A DNA stretch of 45,522 nucleotides, taken from contig CALULN010000009.1 in assembly GCA_944321505.1 (NCBI GenBank), positions 1 to 45,522 of the forward strand, written 5' to 3'. The stretch comes from Candidatus Methanomethylophilaceae archaeon. Its GTDB lineage: Archaea; Thermoplasmatota; Thermoplasmata; Methanomassiliicoccales; Methanomethylophilaceae. Each line of letters starts with the position of its first letter. Position 1 is the stretch's first letter. A program made the position numbers and the translations under genes. Below the pieces are notes generated by a model that was not told the origin of the DNA, made no database searches, and was given only the letters and a program-made list of their open reading frames with translations. Below are positions 24,660 to 33,179 of the stretch, piece after piece.

Positions 24660-24980
24660 AAAACTTTATGATTATACATATGCTGTGCACTGCTTATCAC
24701 AAAGAAATCTTTAAAAACCGAATGAATAAGAGGCACGCACCTGCATCTGCGGTCCGTTCTATAATAATATAATATTGATAAGCGGAGGGTGAACGGGGTT
24801 GGATGATATGATCCTATGGATGTTGCAATCCTTCCCTTTACGGTTGATAATAGAAAACTTGAAATATATTATCAACCGAAAACGTACAGTTCGGATTCGT
24901 GATGTTATATATCCGAACCAATCGGATGACATAATCAGCCGCTGCGGGCCCCCGGAGGCCCCGAGGCATAGGTGAAGAAG
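24660..24980. promoter_or_regulatory. Long regulatory intergenic region upstream of mtaCB
   Basis: There is no convincing gene in these 321 bp. CTTTAAAAACC (24709-24719) is a plus-strand TATA-like box far upstream. CGGTTGATAAT (24841-24851) and ATTATCAACCG (24868-24878) form a perfect inverted repeat. GTTCGGAT (24889-24896) and ATCCGAAC (24911-24918) form a second one with the TATA-like GTTATATAT (24904-24912) in its loop. This predicts a start near 24934 and a 45-nt leader with a small GGGCC/GGCCC hairpin. AGGTGA (24970-24975) is the ribosome-binding site for ATG 24981. Confidence 0.6.
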
Positions 24981-25763
24981 ATGATAGACATCTCGAAGAT
25001 CGACTACAGCACCATCCTCAGGCGCTACGACGCCGAGGCTGAGAACATGGACAGCCCCGAGGCTGTCGCTGCGAAGATGCTGCCGTCCGACCCCGTGCTC
25101 AGCGAGGTCGCCAGCGCAGTCCTCTACATGAAGTTCAAGGAGATCGGACCCGTCGTCAAGAAGGCCCTTGAGTCCAAGGAGCCTCTGGACATCATCAACA
25201 ACGGTCTGGTCGCCGGAATGGAGATCGTCAGCCACCTGTACGCTGCCCATGTCTACTACCTGCCCGAGATCATGATGGCCGCGAAGGTCATGGAGGTCGG
25301 AATCTCCATCGCCGAGAAGCAGATCCCCGGCGGAAGGACCACCAAGGGAACCGTCGTCATGCACGCCGCAGAGGGCGACCCCCACGACATCGGAAAGAAC
25401 ATCGCAGCCGTCATGATGAGGTCCTCCGGATTCACCGTCGTGGACCTCGGAAAGGATGTGGCCGTGGACGACGTCGTCGACGCAGTGAAGGAGAACAAGC
25501 CCTTCCTGGTCACCGGCACCGCCCTCATGACCACCACCATGACCGCGTTCCCCTCCGGCGCCAAGAAGCTCCAGGAGGCAGGAATCAACATCCCGTACAT
25601 GGCAGCCGGAGGCGCCGTGAACAGGGACTTCGCAGAGTCCTTCGACCTCGGAATCTACTCCGAGAAGGCTCCGCAGACACCCCCCATCGCCGACAAGATC
25701 CTCGCCGGCTACGACTGGAAGAAGATCAGAGAGGAGTGGGACAGCATCGTAGGAGGCGAGTGA
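24981..25763 (+). CDS. mtaC: Methanol-specific corrinoid protein
   Basis: A 260-residue cobalamin-binding protein that accepts the methyl group from methanol via MtaB and passes it to an MtaA-type enzyme. Residues 25-120 are the helical cap domain; the Rossmann B12 domain starts near 123 with GDPHDIGKN, the DxHxxG motif (D133, H135, G138) whose histidine is the lower cobalt ligand. GTG 24972 is in frame, but it lies inside the AGGTGA ribosome-binding site, so ATG 24981 is the start. It is one base from mtaB (stop at 25763, ATG at 25765), with AGGAGG near its end serving mtaB. Confidence 0.95.
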   Translation: MIDISKIDYSTILRRYDAEAENMDSPEAVAAKMLPSDPVLSEVASAVLYMKFKEIGPVVKKALESKEPLDIINNGLVAGMEIVSHLYAAHVYYLPEIMMAAKVMEVGISIAEKQIPGGRTTKGTVVMHAAEGDPHDIGKNIAAVMMRSSGFTVVDLGKDVAVDDVVDAVKENKPFLVTGTALMTTTMTAFPSGAKKLQEAGINIPYMAAGGAVNRDFAESFDLGIYSEKAPQTPPIADKILAGYDWKKIREEWDSIVGGE

Positions 25764-25764
25764 T

Positions 25765-27162
25765 ATGGCTAAGTTCACCAAGATGGCATACGAGTCCGCA
25801 GACGACATGCTCTTCGGACACGCGAAGAAGCCCGTTTCGTACGGGCTCGGAATAAAGGTCGGAGCCGGCAGGGTCATCCCCGAGGTCAACTACGCTCCCA
25901 GGCCCGGGACTGAGAAGTCCGTCGAGAGGATCACCAAGGAGTACGTGGACTACATCTCCAAGGACGCCATCAACAGGGCGGTCACCCTGGGATTCCCCGA
26001 CCTCCAGCTGGAGACCGAGTGGGTCGCCCAGATGGGAACCGTCCCCGGCATGGGCGCATCCGTGGTCGCCGGCCAGAAGGCGATCACCGAGAAGATGCAC
26101 GACGAGTACGGCATCAACCTGGCCGTCAGGCACACAATCCCCGACCAGCGTGAGGCCGAGCACGGACTCAGGGGCGGCATGGACAAGAAGTTCGGCTACC
26201 CCGAGAAGTTCATCGAGTGCTGCGAGATCGCCTGCGAGAACGGCGCGGACGTCCTGTCCGTCGAGTCCGTCGGCGGAAAGGAGTTCGCCGACTACGCAGT
26301 CACCCACGGAGACATCACCGCCTTCCTGTTCGGCGTCGGATACCTGGGATCCATCGACATGGAGCATGTCTGGACCCAGATGGTCGACATCGCCAAGAAG
26401 AACAAGACCATCGCGGGAGGAGACACCAACTGCTCCGGAGCCAACGTTTCCATGTTCATGGCCGGAGGCATGCTGGACAACGACGTCCAGAAGACCTTCT
26501 CCGCCGTGACCAGGTGCATCTCCGCGGCCAGGACCATGGTCGCCGAGGAGGTCGGAGCCACCGGCCCCGACAAGGACTGCGGATACGAGGGAGTCATCGT
26601 CAAGTCCATCACCGGAATGCCCGCCGCCCAGGAGGGTAAGAACTGCCAGTGCGCCCACGCGGACATCCAGGGCAACCTGATGGCCCAGTGCTGCGACCTG
26701 TGGTCCAACGAGTCCGTGGAGTACCACCCCGAGTTCGGAGGATCCTCCGTCGCCTGCTGGCTCGGACCTCTGGGATACGAGTGCTCCCTGATGAACACCG
26801 CCATCGCAACCGGCAACGCCAAGACCCTCAGGGACCTGTACATGGCCTCCGACAGGGTCAGGGGACCCGAGGGATACGTCCTCGCCTACGACAACGCGTG
26901 GAAGGTCGGAAAGGCCATCACCGAGTACGGCGACAACTACTACCTCAGGGCCAAGGCCGCCGGTCTGGCCGGTGCCAACATCATCCGCGAGGGGTACGAC
27001 AAGAAGGAGCTCGTCCTCACCAAGAAGCAGCTGGACGTCCTGGATGCCATCATCAAGGAGCTGTCCGTCCTGCCCGACGACGAGGACAAGTTCTACGACT
27101 ACTGCGTCAAGAAGTACAAGGACGACGTCCCCACCTTCAACCCCAAGTCCTACGGATTCTGA
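25765..27162 (+). CDS. mtaB: Methanol:corrinoid methyltransferase
   Basis: A 465-residue zinc enzyme that cleaves the C-O bond of methanol and methylates the cobalt of MtaC, the first step of methanol-dependent methanogenesis. The N-terminus MAKFTKMAYESADDMLFGHAKK and the segments RHTIPDQREAEHG and GGDTNCSGANVSMFMAGG are typical of MtaB; the Cys in NCSGAN is one expected zinc ligand. The length matches the family. AGGAGG (25751-25756) precedes the ATG. Codon use is very uniform (GCC, GGA, AAG), as expected for a highly expressed gene. No in-frame TAG is present, in contrast to the methylamine methyltransferases. Confidence 0.97.
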   Translation: MAKFTKMAYESADDMLFGHAKKPVSYGLGIKVGAGRVIPEVNYAPRPGTEKSVERITKEYVDYISKDAINRAVTLGFPDLQLETEWVAQMGTVPGMGASVVAGQKAITEKMHDEYGINLAVRHTIPDQREAEHGLRGGMDKKFGYPEKFIECCEIACENGADVLSVESVGGKEFADYAVTHGDITAFLFGVGYLGSIDMEHVWTQMVDIAKKNKTIAGGDTNCSGANVSMFMAGGMLDNDVQKTFSAVTRCISAARTMVAEEVGATGPDKDCGYEGVIVKSITGMPAAQEGKNCQCAHADIQGNLMAQCCDLWSNESVEYHPEFGGSSVACWLGPLGYECSLMNTAIATGNAKTLRDLYMASDRVRGPEGYVLAYDNAWKVGKAITEYGDNYYLRAKAAGLAGANIIREGYDKKELVLTKKQLDVLDAIIKELSVLPDDEDKFYDYCVKKYKDDVPTFNPKSYGF

Positions 27163-27170
27163 GGTCAAAC

Positions 27171-27190
27171 GGCCGGCTCCGGCCGGCCTT
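27171..27190 (+). terminator. Hairpin after mtaB
   Basis: GGCCGG (27171-27176) and CCGGCC (27183-27188) can pair around CTCCGG, followed only by TT. Likely 3' end of the mtaCB message. Confidence 0.5.
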
Positions 27191-27331
27191 CCCAAACATA
27201 TTCACACATCGGGGGACGTGCGCCGGGCTTCCACTCTATACCTCACGAACATCGGCGACATCCCGTTCCCTTGCGGGACGCCCCCCGGCCTCCGCCGGCC
27301 ATCCCATATCTTCGTAGCCGCCGGCGGAGGC

Positions 27332-27339
27332 GGTATATC
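27332..27339 (+). promoter_or_regulatory. TATA-like box for the DUF2284 gene
   Basis: GGTATATC lies about 26 bp before ATG 27362, which supports a leaderless transcript and decides the start within a longer open frame. Confidence 0.5.
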
Positions 27340-27361
27340 TCCGCTCATTCATGTCTGCCAT

Positions 27362-27901
27362 ATGGAAGCCAGGGATCTGATCTCGGGAGCATTCTCCTCA
27401 TGCGATACGGAAGGCATGACGCTCATAGCCGACCTCGATCCGCCTGAGGTGACATCCGACACCTTCAGGCGGAACAGAGAGGGGTGCGAGGAGAACATCT
27501 GCGGTTGCTTCGGCACCTGTTGGAGCTGCCCTCCTGCGATCACCGATGAGGCGGGGGCCCTGGAGACGGTGTCGTCATTTACCCGCTGCGCGCTCATCTC
27601 CGCCGACATATGCGGAGAACCGACCCGCGAAGCGGTGGAGGACACCGACCGCAGGCTGCAGGATGTCTGCCGTTCCATCGCCCTGTCGCTTCGGAAAGCG
27701 GGTATCGGATGCCTACCTCTGACAGGAGGGAAGTGCCTCAGATGCGCCGAGTGCACATACCCAGACGACCCCTGCAGGTTCCCCGACGAGATGGTTCCAT
27801 CAGCCACGGGATACGGCATCAGGGTCCTCGACTACACGGAGGCCATGGGCCTCGATCAGCCTGAAGGCGTGTTCAGGCTCTACGGATTCGTCCTCTACTG
27901 A
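27362..27901 (+). CDS. DUF2284 metal-binding protein
   Basis: A 179-residue soluble protein rich in cysteine. CGCFGTCWSCPPAI (about 45-58) and GGKCLRCAECTYPDDPCRFPDE (about 121-142) with the end motif SATGYGIRVLDY are characteristic of DUF2284, described only as predicted metal-binding proteins in anaerobes. The cysteine pattern could hold an Fe-S cluster. The open frame begins far upstream inside mtaB in another frame, but the TATA-like box fixes the start at 27362. It lies downstream of mtaCB behind a hairpin and has its own promoter, so co-regulation is not shown. Confidence 0.85.
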   Translation: MEARDLISGAFSSCDTEGMTLIADLDPPEVTSDTFRRNREGCEENICGCFGTCWSCPPAITDEAGALETVSSFTRCALISADICGEPTREAVEDTDRRLQDVCRSIALSLRKAGIGCLPLTGGKCLRCAECTYPDDPCRFPDEMVPSATGYGIRVLDYTEAMGLDQPEGVFRLYGFVLY

Positions 27902-27911
27902 ACCCGCCGGA

Positions 27912-27920
27912 TTGATATAA
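27912..27920 (+). promoter_or_regulatory. TATA-like box for the SDR gene
   Basis: TTGATATAA lies about 25 bp before ATG 27941, again consistent with a leaderless message. Confidence 0.5.
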
Positions 27921-27940
27921 CCGGCAGTCAATCGCCGGCC

Positions 27941-28693
27941 ATGGAGAGGACGGCCGTGGTCACGGGTGCCGGCAGCGGCATCGGCAGATGCATCGCAACG
28001 CGTCTCTCCGAGCTCGGATTCCGCATCGTCGCCGCCGACATCGACGTCTCCGGCGTCCCCGTGAGCGATTCCGTCATCCCGTTCCAATGCGACCTGTCGG
28101 GACAGGAGGGCGTCGATGCCCTCTTCGCATTCTCCGAAGGAGAGCTCGGAACGATCGGATTCTTTTTCGCCAACGCCGGGTTCCCGTACTACGAGAAGAT
28201 CAATGCCGCCGACTGGGAGCACATATCCCGCATCTTCTCGGTGAACACGTTCTCGCCCATATACTCCTACGAGAGATACATCGGCCACCTCTCGGGAAGA
28301 GAGGGCACATTCGTCGTCACCTGCTCCGCCATGGGCAGGACCGCAATGCCCGGATTCGCTCTGTATTCCGCCACGAAATACGCATTGGACGGCTTCAGGG
28401 AGGCGCTAAGGTTCGAGAAACCTCACAACCTCAGGATTACCTTCGCATACCCGGTGTCCACCGATACCGGGTTCTTCAGGCACCATTCCACCCGGGGGAT
28501 GGACAAGCCCTTCCCGGTCCAGACCCCCGAGCACGTAGCCGGATGCATAGTATCCGCGGCCTTGAAGGGCAGGAGGAAGGCCTGCCCCTCCAAGCTGTAC
28601 TCCTTCGCGTCGGTGCTGTTCGTCGTCATCCCTCCGGTGAAGTGGGCCTACAGAGGGTACTACGCCAGGAAGCTCGACGAGCGCTACCCCTGA
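27941..28693 (+). CDS. Short-chain dehydrogenase/reductase
   Basis: A 250-residue NAD(P)-dependent oxidoreductase. The nucleotide loop TGAGSGIGR is at 8-16, NAG at 78-80, and the catalytic Ser129, Tyr142 and Lys146 (YSATK) are intact. The C-terminus (about 215-240, LYSFASVLFVVIPPVKWAYRGYYARK) is hydrophobic and then basic, suggesting membrane association and a lipophilic substrate such as a fatty or isoprenoid alcohol or sphingolipid-like ketone; that is inference. It converges on the YeiH-type gene with no gap between stops (28693/28694). Confidence 0.9.
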   Translation: MERTAVVTGAGSGIGRCIATRLSELGFRIVAADIDVSGVPVSDSVIPFQCDLSGQEGVDALFAFSEGELGTIGFFFANAGFPYYEKINAADWEHISRIFSVNTFSPIYSYERYIGHLSGREGTFVVTCSAMGRTAMPGFALYSATKYALDGFREALRFEKPHNLRITFAYPVSTDTGFFRHHSTRGMDKPFPVQTPEHVAGCIVSAALKGRRKACPSKLYSFASVLFVVIPPVKWAYRGYYARKLDERYP

Positions 28694-29773
28694 TCACCAG
28701 AAGCCCATTATGTGCTGCATCAGCAGGCTGACCGCGGCTATCGACACCCAGCAGAAGAACCCGATTGTGAGGGGCTTCCCTCCGGTCTTCACCAACTCCA
28801 CCAGGTTGGTGTTCAGTCCGATGGCGGCCATGGCCACCACGATGAGGAACGCGCTCACCTGCTTCAGGGACGAGAACACTCCGTTGGCTGTCTCCAGAGC
28901 ATCGCCCGTCAGCACCGATGTGCATACGGTTGTTATCACCGAAGCCAGGATGAAGTAGAGGATGAACATGGGGAAGGCCCTCCTGATGTTCCTCCCGTGG
29001 CCGTCGGACGACGGCTCCTTCTTCAGGGTGATATAGGAGAGCACCAGCACGATGGGGATGATGAACAGGGTCCTGGTGAGCTTGACGATGGTGGCCTGGT
29101 CCAGCACCGCGCTGCCGGTTCCGTGGATGGCGTCCCAGGTGGACGCCGCGGCGGTGACGGAGGATGTGTCGTTTATGGCCGTCCCGGCGAAGAGGGCGAA
29201 CCCCTCGTCGCTCATACCCAGCATCTGGCCCAGGGTTGGGAATATTATCGCGGCGACCACGTTGAAGAAGAATATCACCGCGATGGACTGGGCGATCTCG
29301 TCGTTGTCCGCTTTGATCACCGGCGCGGCGGCGGCGATAGCCGACCCTCCGCATATGGACGACCCTATGCCCACCAGGGTGGTGGTCTTGGCGGGGGTGC
29401 GTATGATGCGGTAGAGCGCGTATGCGACGATGAGGGACGTGGAGATCGTCGAAACGATGATGGGCAGGGAGTCCAGGCCCACCCTGCCGATGACCGACAG
29501 GTTCAGACCGAATCCCAGGAGGACCACGGAGAACTGCAGGACGTACTTGGATGTGAAGGAGGTCCCCTTCTTGATGCAGTCGTGCCTCTTCCATAGTATG
29601 GACACAACCATTCCGGCGACGATGGCGATGATGGGTGCGCCCACCACCTCCAGCCCGTCTATGCTCTTCACCAGCACCCATGAGGGCACGGCTATGACGA
29701 CGCTCAGCAGGATGCCCTGCCAGCTGCTGCGCAGGAAACCGGAGATGTCCATGTTCACACCGTTTTCAGCCAT
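28694..29773 (-). CDS. YeiH/UPF0324-type membrane protein (putative sulfate exporter family)
   Basis: A 359-residue integral membrane protein with about ten hydrophobic segments. GFGLNLSVIGRVG, GSSICGGSAIAAAAPVI and AGTAINDTSSVTAA are the conserved segments of the YeiH family, annotated as putative sulfate or sulfonate exporters with little direct evidence. ATG 29773 follows the minus-strand TATA-like TTAAATACAT by only about 14 bp, so transcription may start after it; ATG 29752 (MDISGFL), preceded by GGTG, is a credible alternative start. The upstream side holds only the degenerate surface-protein tail. Confidence 0.88.
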   Translation of the reverse strand: MAENGVNMDISGFLRSSWQGILLSVVIAVPSWVLVKSIDGLEVVGAPIIAIVAGMVVSILWKRHDCIKKGTSFTSKYVLQFSVVLLGFGLNLSVIGRVGLDSLPIIVSTISTSLIVAYALYRIIRTPAKTTTLVGIGSSICGGSAIAAAAPVIKADNDEIAQSIAVIFFFNVVAAIIFPTLGQMLGMSDEGFALFAGTAINDTSSVTAAASTWDAIHGTGSAVLDQATIVKLTRTLFIIPIVLVLSYITLKKEPSSDGHGRNIRRAFPMFILYFILASVITTVCTSVLTGDALETANGVFSSLKQVSAFLIVVAMAAIGLNTNLVELVKTGGKPLTIGFFCWVSIAAVSLLMQHIMGFW

Positions 29774-29856
29774 GTTTTTTGATGTATTTAACGGGGTTAG
29801 TAGCAATCTGTGATTGAATAAACTCGCGGAAACACGTTTCTCTATCGCCCTGTATT

Positions 29857-30342
29857 CTTGCTGATAAGGCGGAATGGTCCGTGACTCCGGACGGGAGCAT
29901 CGGAGGGATGAGCACATCCGTCACAGTCGATGCGGTCTCCGAGGGCAGCGTAGCCATGTTCGATGGGAAGGACCTCTCCAAGGCGTTCGAGGTCAGCTTC
30001 GGCATGGAACAGAACCTGCCCGCAGGCACCACGCTGACCCTGTACCTCGGCGACAGGTACGCCTAAGGGACCACGTTCGAGGTCTATCACATCGCATCCG
30101 GTACCGTTGCCATTACGGAGGCTTCCGTCGTCGTCGACAGCCGGGGCGCCGTGACCTTCGACGTGCCTTCCTGCTCGTCATACGTGCTCGTGCAGGGCTC
30201 CATAGCGGATCGGGTGCCATTCGACGGTTCCGGTGCACCTCCTGCGCCTCCCGGCACCGACTGGCTCCTCTTCGGCGGAATGGCTGTGGCGGTCATAGTG
30301 CTCATCGGCCTTGCTGTGCTGCTCTTCAGAAGGCATCATTGA
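29857..30342 (+). pseudogene. Degenerate tail copy of the 699-residue surface protein
   Basis: The reading frame from 29857 begins LADKAEW and runs in register with the last 160 residues of the protein at 30651-32750 (LADSVEW there). It is interrupted by TAA at 30064-30066 (DRYA-stop-GTTFEVYH against DRYAAGTIFKVFH) and continues to the same ending: VTFDVPSCSSYVLV, a Pro/Gly linker, a transmembrane helix and RRHH. Nothing of the first 530 residues or the signal peptide is upstream. A hairpin like that of the intact gene follows. It is a truncated tandem paralogue, dead unless expressed from an unseen start. Confidence 0.8.
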
Positions 30343-30650
30343 AGGAGAAACAGGGGCGGAAGCCCCTTCCATCCGTCTTCCACCGTCCCGCCCAAGCTCC
30401 GACCGTCCCATGATGACAGTCATCGATTCGTTGTACAAATGTCGACATTAATTGTAAGCGGACAGGTCGGAAATATTTTCACAATATATAAAACTGAAGC
30501 ATATGCCAGATATGACATGTGTCAACGGTTGCGGAAAACCATCGGAATCGGGACTCTGAACATGTTTGTACGAACCTGAAGTGAAAAAATCGGTCCGCGA
30601 TGTGCTCCCTTTATAACCTCTGACGCACAGTCTGTTCCTGGTGATACAAA
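30343..30650. other. 308-bp intergenic stretch with small palindromes and promoter of the surface protein
   Basis: After the hairpin come TTGTACAA (30431-30438) and AATGTCGACATT (30438-30449), two adjoining palindromes. AATATATAAAAC near 30484-30494 is a TATA-like box 18-28 bp before a 15-codon frame at 30512-30559 (MTCVNGCGKPSESGL). TTTATAAC (30610-30617) is the box for the gene at 30651, with GGTGAT (30640-30645) as its ribosome-binding site. No longer coding region is convincing. Confidence 0.5.
30353..30368 (+). terminator. Hairpin after the degenerate copy
   Basis: GGGGC (30353-30357) and GCCCC (30362-30366) pair around GGAA, followed by TT. It parallels the hairpin at 32760-32781 after the intact paralogue. 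Confidence 0.45.
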
Positions 30651-32750
30651 GTGAAGACCAAAGCACTCACCGTCATCATCGCCGCCGTACTGGCGTCGGT
30701 GATGCTGATAGCGCCTTTGGGCTCCGCTCAGAGCTCCTACGGCGACGATGGCTTCGTGGATTTCGATGATTTCGAGATCCCGATGCCGGATATCGACGAT
30801 GACGAACTCATGAATGCATTCAATCAGATGGGCATCCAGATTCCCGACAGCGCCACCGGCACCTTCGGTTTCCTGCTGGATGAGGGCGAGGTCGACGATC
30901 TGTTGGGCCGGCTGATACAGATGTTCTCTGCTTCGGGCTCCGTTCCACAGGATGCAACTCTTGCCGATCTGATAGAGGCCCTCTACATCGCATCCTTGTC
31001 GCCGGGTCAGCAGGCTCAGATCGGCGTGTCCAGAGCGGACATCGGCGCCATGGCCGGCGCAGTGATCGACATCAAGGAGTCCGCCGACAGCCTCACCATC
31101 GCCATCGACGTCGTCGCAGAGATTTCCTTCGGGATGGCGGCATCCGTGACCGATCCGGACGGTGTAAGCGTGTCCATCGACAAAGCATCCGTCGATGCTG
31201 CCCTGGCCTTCGGCATGGATATGTCCTTCACCTCTGTCTATGACAGGCTGTGGCGCCTCTCGGACGTGTCCATGGAGGCCGCTCTGACCGCCGATGTGGT
31301 CCTTAACATCACTGCCACCGCCCCCGAAGGTACCGAATCAAGGGATTTCGATGCATCCGCCGACCTCGGCATGTACATCATCGGTGAGACCGTGCGGTAC
31401 GGCGAGCCCGTGCTCAGCATCGTGATGGCCAACAACATCGGGTCCTTCGTCAGGGAGCTGGCCGGAACATTCGGCTCAGCACCCGAGCCCCCTGCAGACG
31501 ATCGGGACGAGCAGTCCGTATTGACGATGAACTTCCCGCCCTACTGCACCACCACCGAGGAGCTGGACGACATCTTCGACGACGACCTCACCGAGGAGGG
31601 CATCAGCAAGCTGAGCGTCAGGGCCCTGACCGCCCTGCTGAGCGCCGATGTCAGCAAATTGATATCGTCGTCCGGCGAGATTCCTCCCGAGGCTGTGGCC
31701 GAAGTATCCGAGCTCTTATCCATCTTCCTGGGCGATGACGGTTTCGTCTCCGATTCCGGCGAGGCCGATGCCGTCCGCTCCGCTGCGGACCGCGTGATGC
31801 AGGAAAACCGCGTGGACATCGCAGCCATCGAGTCCAAGGTCACCATACTCAAGCCTGCTCAGGGCAACCACGACGATGACGAAGGTCTCTTCGAGGTCGT
31901 CGACACCATCACCGTGAAGGCCGGCGGATCCGTACCTCTGAACAAGGCCGCCATCCAGGAGATCGTGAACAATCCGCCCGAGGGCATGAGGTTCGTCGGC
32001 TGGGAGATGGCCAGCGAGTACTACGTGCTGCCCGACGGGAAGGTGTACGTCGAGGATGACGATGACTTCATCAACAGGATCTACGGCGACTGCTACCTCA
32101 TCCCCGAATTCGGCAAGGAGTACGGCGGCTTCGACCAGATTCCCGTCGGCGACACCGCCAACACCTACATCATCACCGTTGTAGACGACCAGGTGGCCAT
32201 CTCGCTAATGAAAGAGTCCGGAAAGACATACATCCTGGAGAAGACCGATGTGGGCTCCCTCGCCGACAGTGTCGAGTGGATCATCATCGGTGGAAGTAAC
32301 ATCTCAACCAATCCCGACCAGCAGCTCCACACATCCGTCTCCGTCGAAAGTGTCAGCGATGCCTCCGCCGGCCTGCTGAACGGTCTGGACCTCAACGGAG
32401 CCTTCGAGGTGGACTTCCAGAATCAGGAGGTCCCCGCAGGCACCCAGGTGAAGGTCTACACCGGCGACCGGTACGCGGCGGGAACCATCTTCAAGGTGTT
32501 CCACATCGCCAACGGCACCGCCACCCTCTCCGACAGCGCTGTGATGGTGGACGAGAGCGGAGCGGTCACCTTCGACGTGCCCTCCTGCTCCTCCTATGTG
32601 CTGGTCAAGAGCACCACCGACGGCATGCCCTTCGACGGCAGCGGCAGCGTCCCCGGCTCCGGAGGCACCAACTGGCTGCTGTACGGCGGGATCGCAGTGG
32701 GCGTCATCGTGCTCATCGGCGCGGCGGTGTTCCTGTTGAGGAGGCACTGA
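30651..32750 (+). CDS. Large secreted, membrane-anchored surface protein
   Basis: A 699-residue protein. An N-terminal signal peptide (MKTKALTVIIAAVLASVMLIAPLG) is followed by a strongly acidic body. Residues about 420-505 (ITVKAGGSVPLNKAAI, MRFVGWEMA) resemble an InlB-like beta repeat. The end is a Gly/Ser linker, one transmembrane helix (WLLYGGIAVGVIVLIGAAVFLL) and RRH, so the protein should be anchored with its body outside. GTG 30651 is the start, with GGTGAT upstream. A truncated paralogue lies immediately before it. An adhesin or envelope role is plausible, but I recognise no binding domain. Confidence 0.8.
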   Translation: MKTKALTVIIAAVLASVMLIAPLGSAQSSYGDDGFVDFDDFEIPMPDIDDDELMNAFNQMGIQIPDSATGTFGFLLDEGEVDDLLGRLIQMFSASGSVPQDATLADLIEALYIASLSPGQQAQIGVSRADIGAMAGAVIDIKESADSLTIAIDVVAEISFGMAASVTDPDGVSVSIDKASVDAALAFGMDMSFTSVYDRLWRLSDVSMEAALTADVVLNITATAPEGTESRDFDASADLGMYIIGETVRYGEPVLSIVMANNIGSFVRELAGTFGSAPEPPADDRDEQSVLTMNFPPYCTTTEELDDIFDDDLTEEGISKLSVRALTALLSADVSKLISSSGEIPPEAVAEVSELLSIFLGDDGFVSDSGEADAVRSAADRVMQENRVDIAAIESKVTILKPAQGNHDDDEGLFEVVDTITVKAGGSVPLNKAAIQEIVNNPPEGMRFVGWEMASEYYVLPDGKVYVEDDDDFINRIYGDCYLIPEFGKEYGGFDQIPVGDTANTYIITVVDDQVAISLMKESGKTYILEKTDVGSLADSVEWIIIGGSNISTNPDQQLHTSVSVESVSDASAGLLNGLDLNGAFEVDFQNQEVPAGTQVKVYTGDRYAAGTIFKVFHIANGTATLSDSAVMVDESGAVTFDVPSCSSYVLVKSTTDGMPFDGSGSVPGSGGTNWLLYGGIAVGVIVLIGAAVFLLRRH

Positions 32751-32759
32751 ATCAAAACA

Positions 32760-32781
32760 GGAGGGCGGATGCCCTCCTTTT
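32760..32781 (+). terminator. Hairpin terminator after the surface protein
   Basis: GGAGGGC (32760-32766) and GCCCTCC (32771-32777) pair perfectly around GGAT and are followed by TTTT. Confidence 0.75.
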
Positions 32782-32795
32782 CAGAATTTTTAGTC

Positions 32796-33143
32796 TCAGT
32801 CGTGGCAGTGGCAGTCGTGATCGTGGTCGCAGGTGCTCCTGCCGTTGCATGCGAGGTTACCGTCGATCAGCGCCTTTGCCGCATCGTCAGCGGATCCGGA
32901 GATTCCCGGGTACACCTGGATCCCGCGGTTCATGAGCATGTTCCTTGCGCCGTCGCCGATTCCCCCGCAGATCAGTGCGGAGATGCCGTTGTTCCCCAGG
33001 AGCTCTGCCAGTCCGCCGTGGGAGTAGCTGCCGGAGTCCAGGATGGAGGACTCGCCGGTCTCGGAGTCGAAGACCTTGAACTGCCTGGTCTGTCCGAAGT
33101 GCTGGAAGACCTGTCCGTTGTCGTAAGTCACTGCGAATCTCAT
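32796..33143 (-). CDS. NifX/NafY-type dinitrogenase iron-molybdenum cofactor domain protein
   Basis: A 115-residue protein of the NifX/MTH1175 type. MRFAVTYDNGQVFQHFGQTRQFKVFD at the start and ALICGGIGDGARNMLMNRGIQVYPG are typical. The tail is rich in His, Cys and Asp (CNGRSTCDHDHDCHCHD), a likely metal-binding extension. Family members carry Fe-S or FeMo-type clusters; without nif genes here, a general iron-sulfur carrier role is more likely. ATG 33143 lies 23-31 bp from the minus-strand TATA box at 33166-33174. It follows the CooC-like gene on the same strand, though a terminator separates them. Confidence 0.88.
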   Translation of the reverse strand: MRFAVTYDNGQVFQHFGQTRQFKVFDSETGESSILDSGSYSHGGLAELLGNNGISALICGGIGDGARNMLMNRGIQVYPGISGSADDAAKALIDGNLACNGRSTCDHDHDCHCHD

Positions 33144-33165
33144 GCATCCGCAAGTATAAACGCCG

Positions 33166-33174
33166 TTTATATAA
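33166..33174 (-). promoter_or_regulatory. TATA-like box for the NifX-like gene
   Basis: The minus strand reads TTATATAAA, centred about 27 bp before ATG 33143. Confidence 0.55.
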
Positions 33175-33179
33175 TTTCC

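Noticed and set aside
23100-24760. A complete insertion sequence with terminal inverted repeats
   Set aside because: No matching ends could be found on the two sides of the transposase-like gene, and its 3' end overlaps the next gene. The perfect palindrome at 24637-24659 is one-sided and lies on the promoter.
24808-24973. A 54-codon plus-strand frame (starting MILWMLQSFPLR) before mtaC
   Set aside because: It covers both inverted repeats, the TATA box and the leader hairpin, and ends in the mtaC ribosome-binding site. Regulatory use explains the sequence better.
24972-24980. GTG 24972 as start of mtaC (adding MKK)
   Set aside because: The GTG is part of AGGTGA, the ribosome-binding site at correct distance from ATG 24981.
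30557-30559. TGA as selenocysteine in the small zinc-ribbon-like frame
   Set aside because: I see no selenocysteine insertion element, and this archaeal order is not known for selenoproteins; an ordinary stop or decay is simpler.
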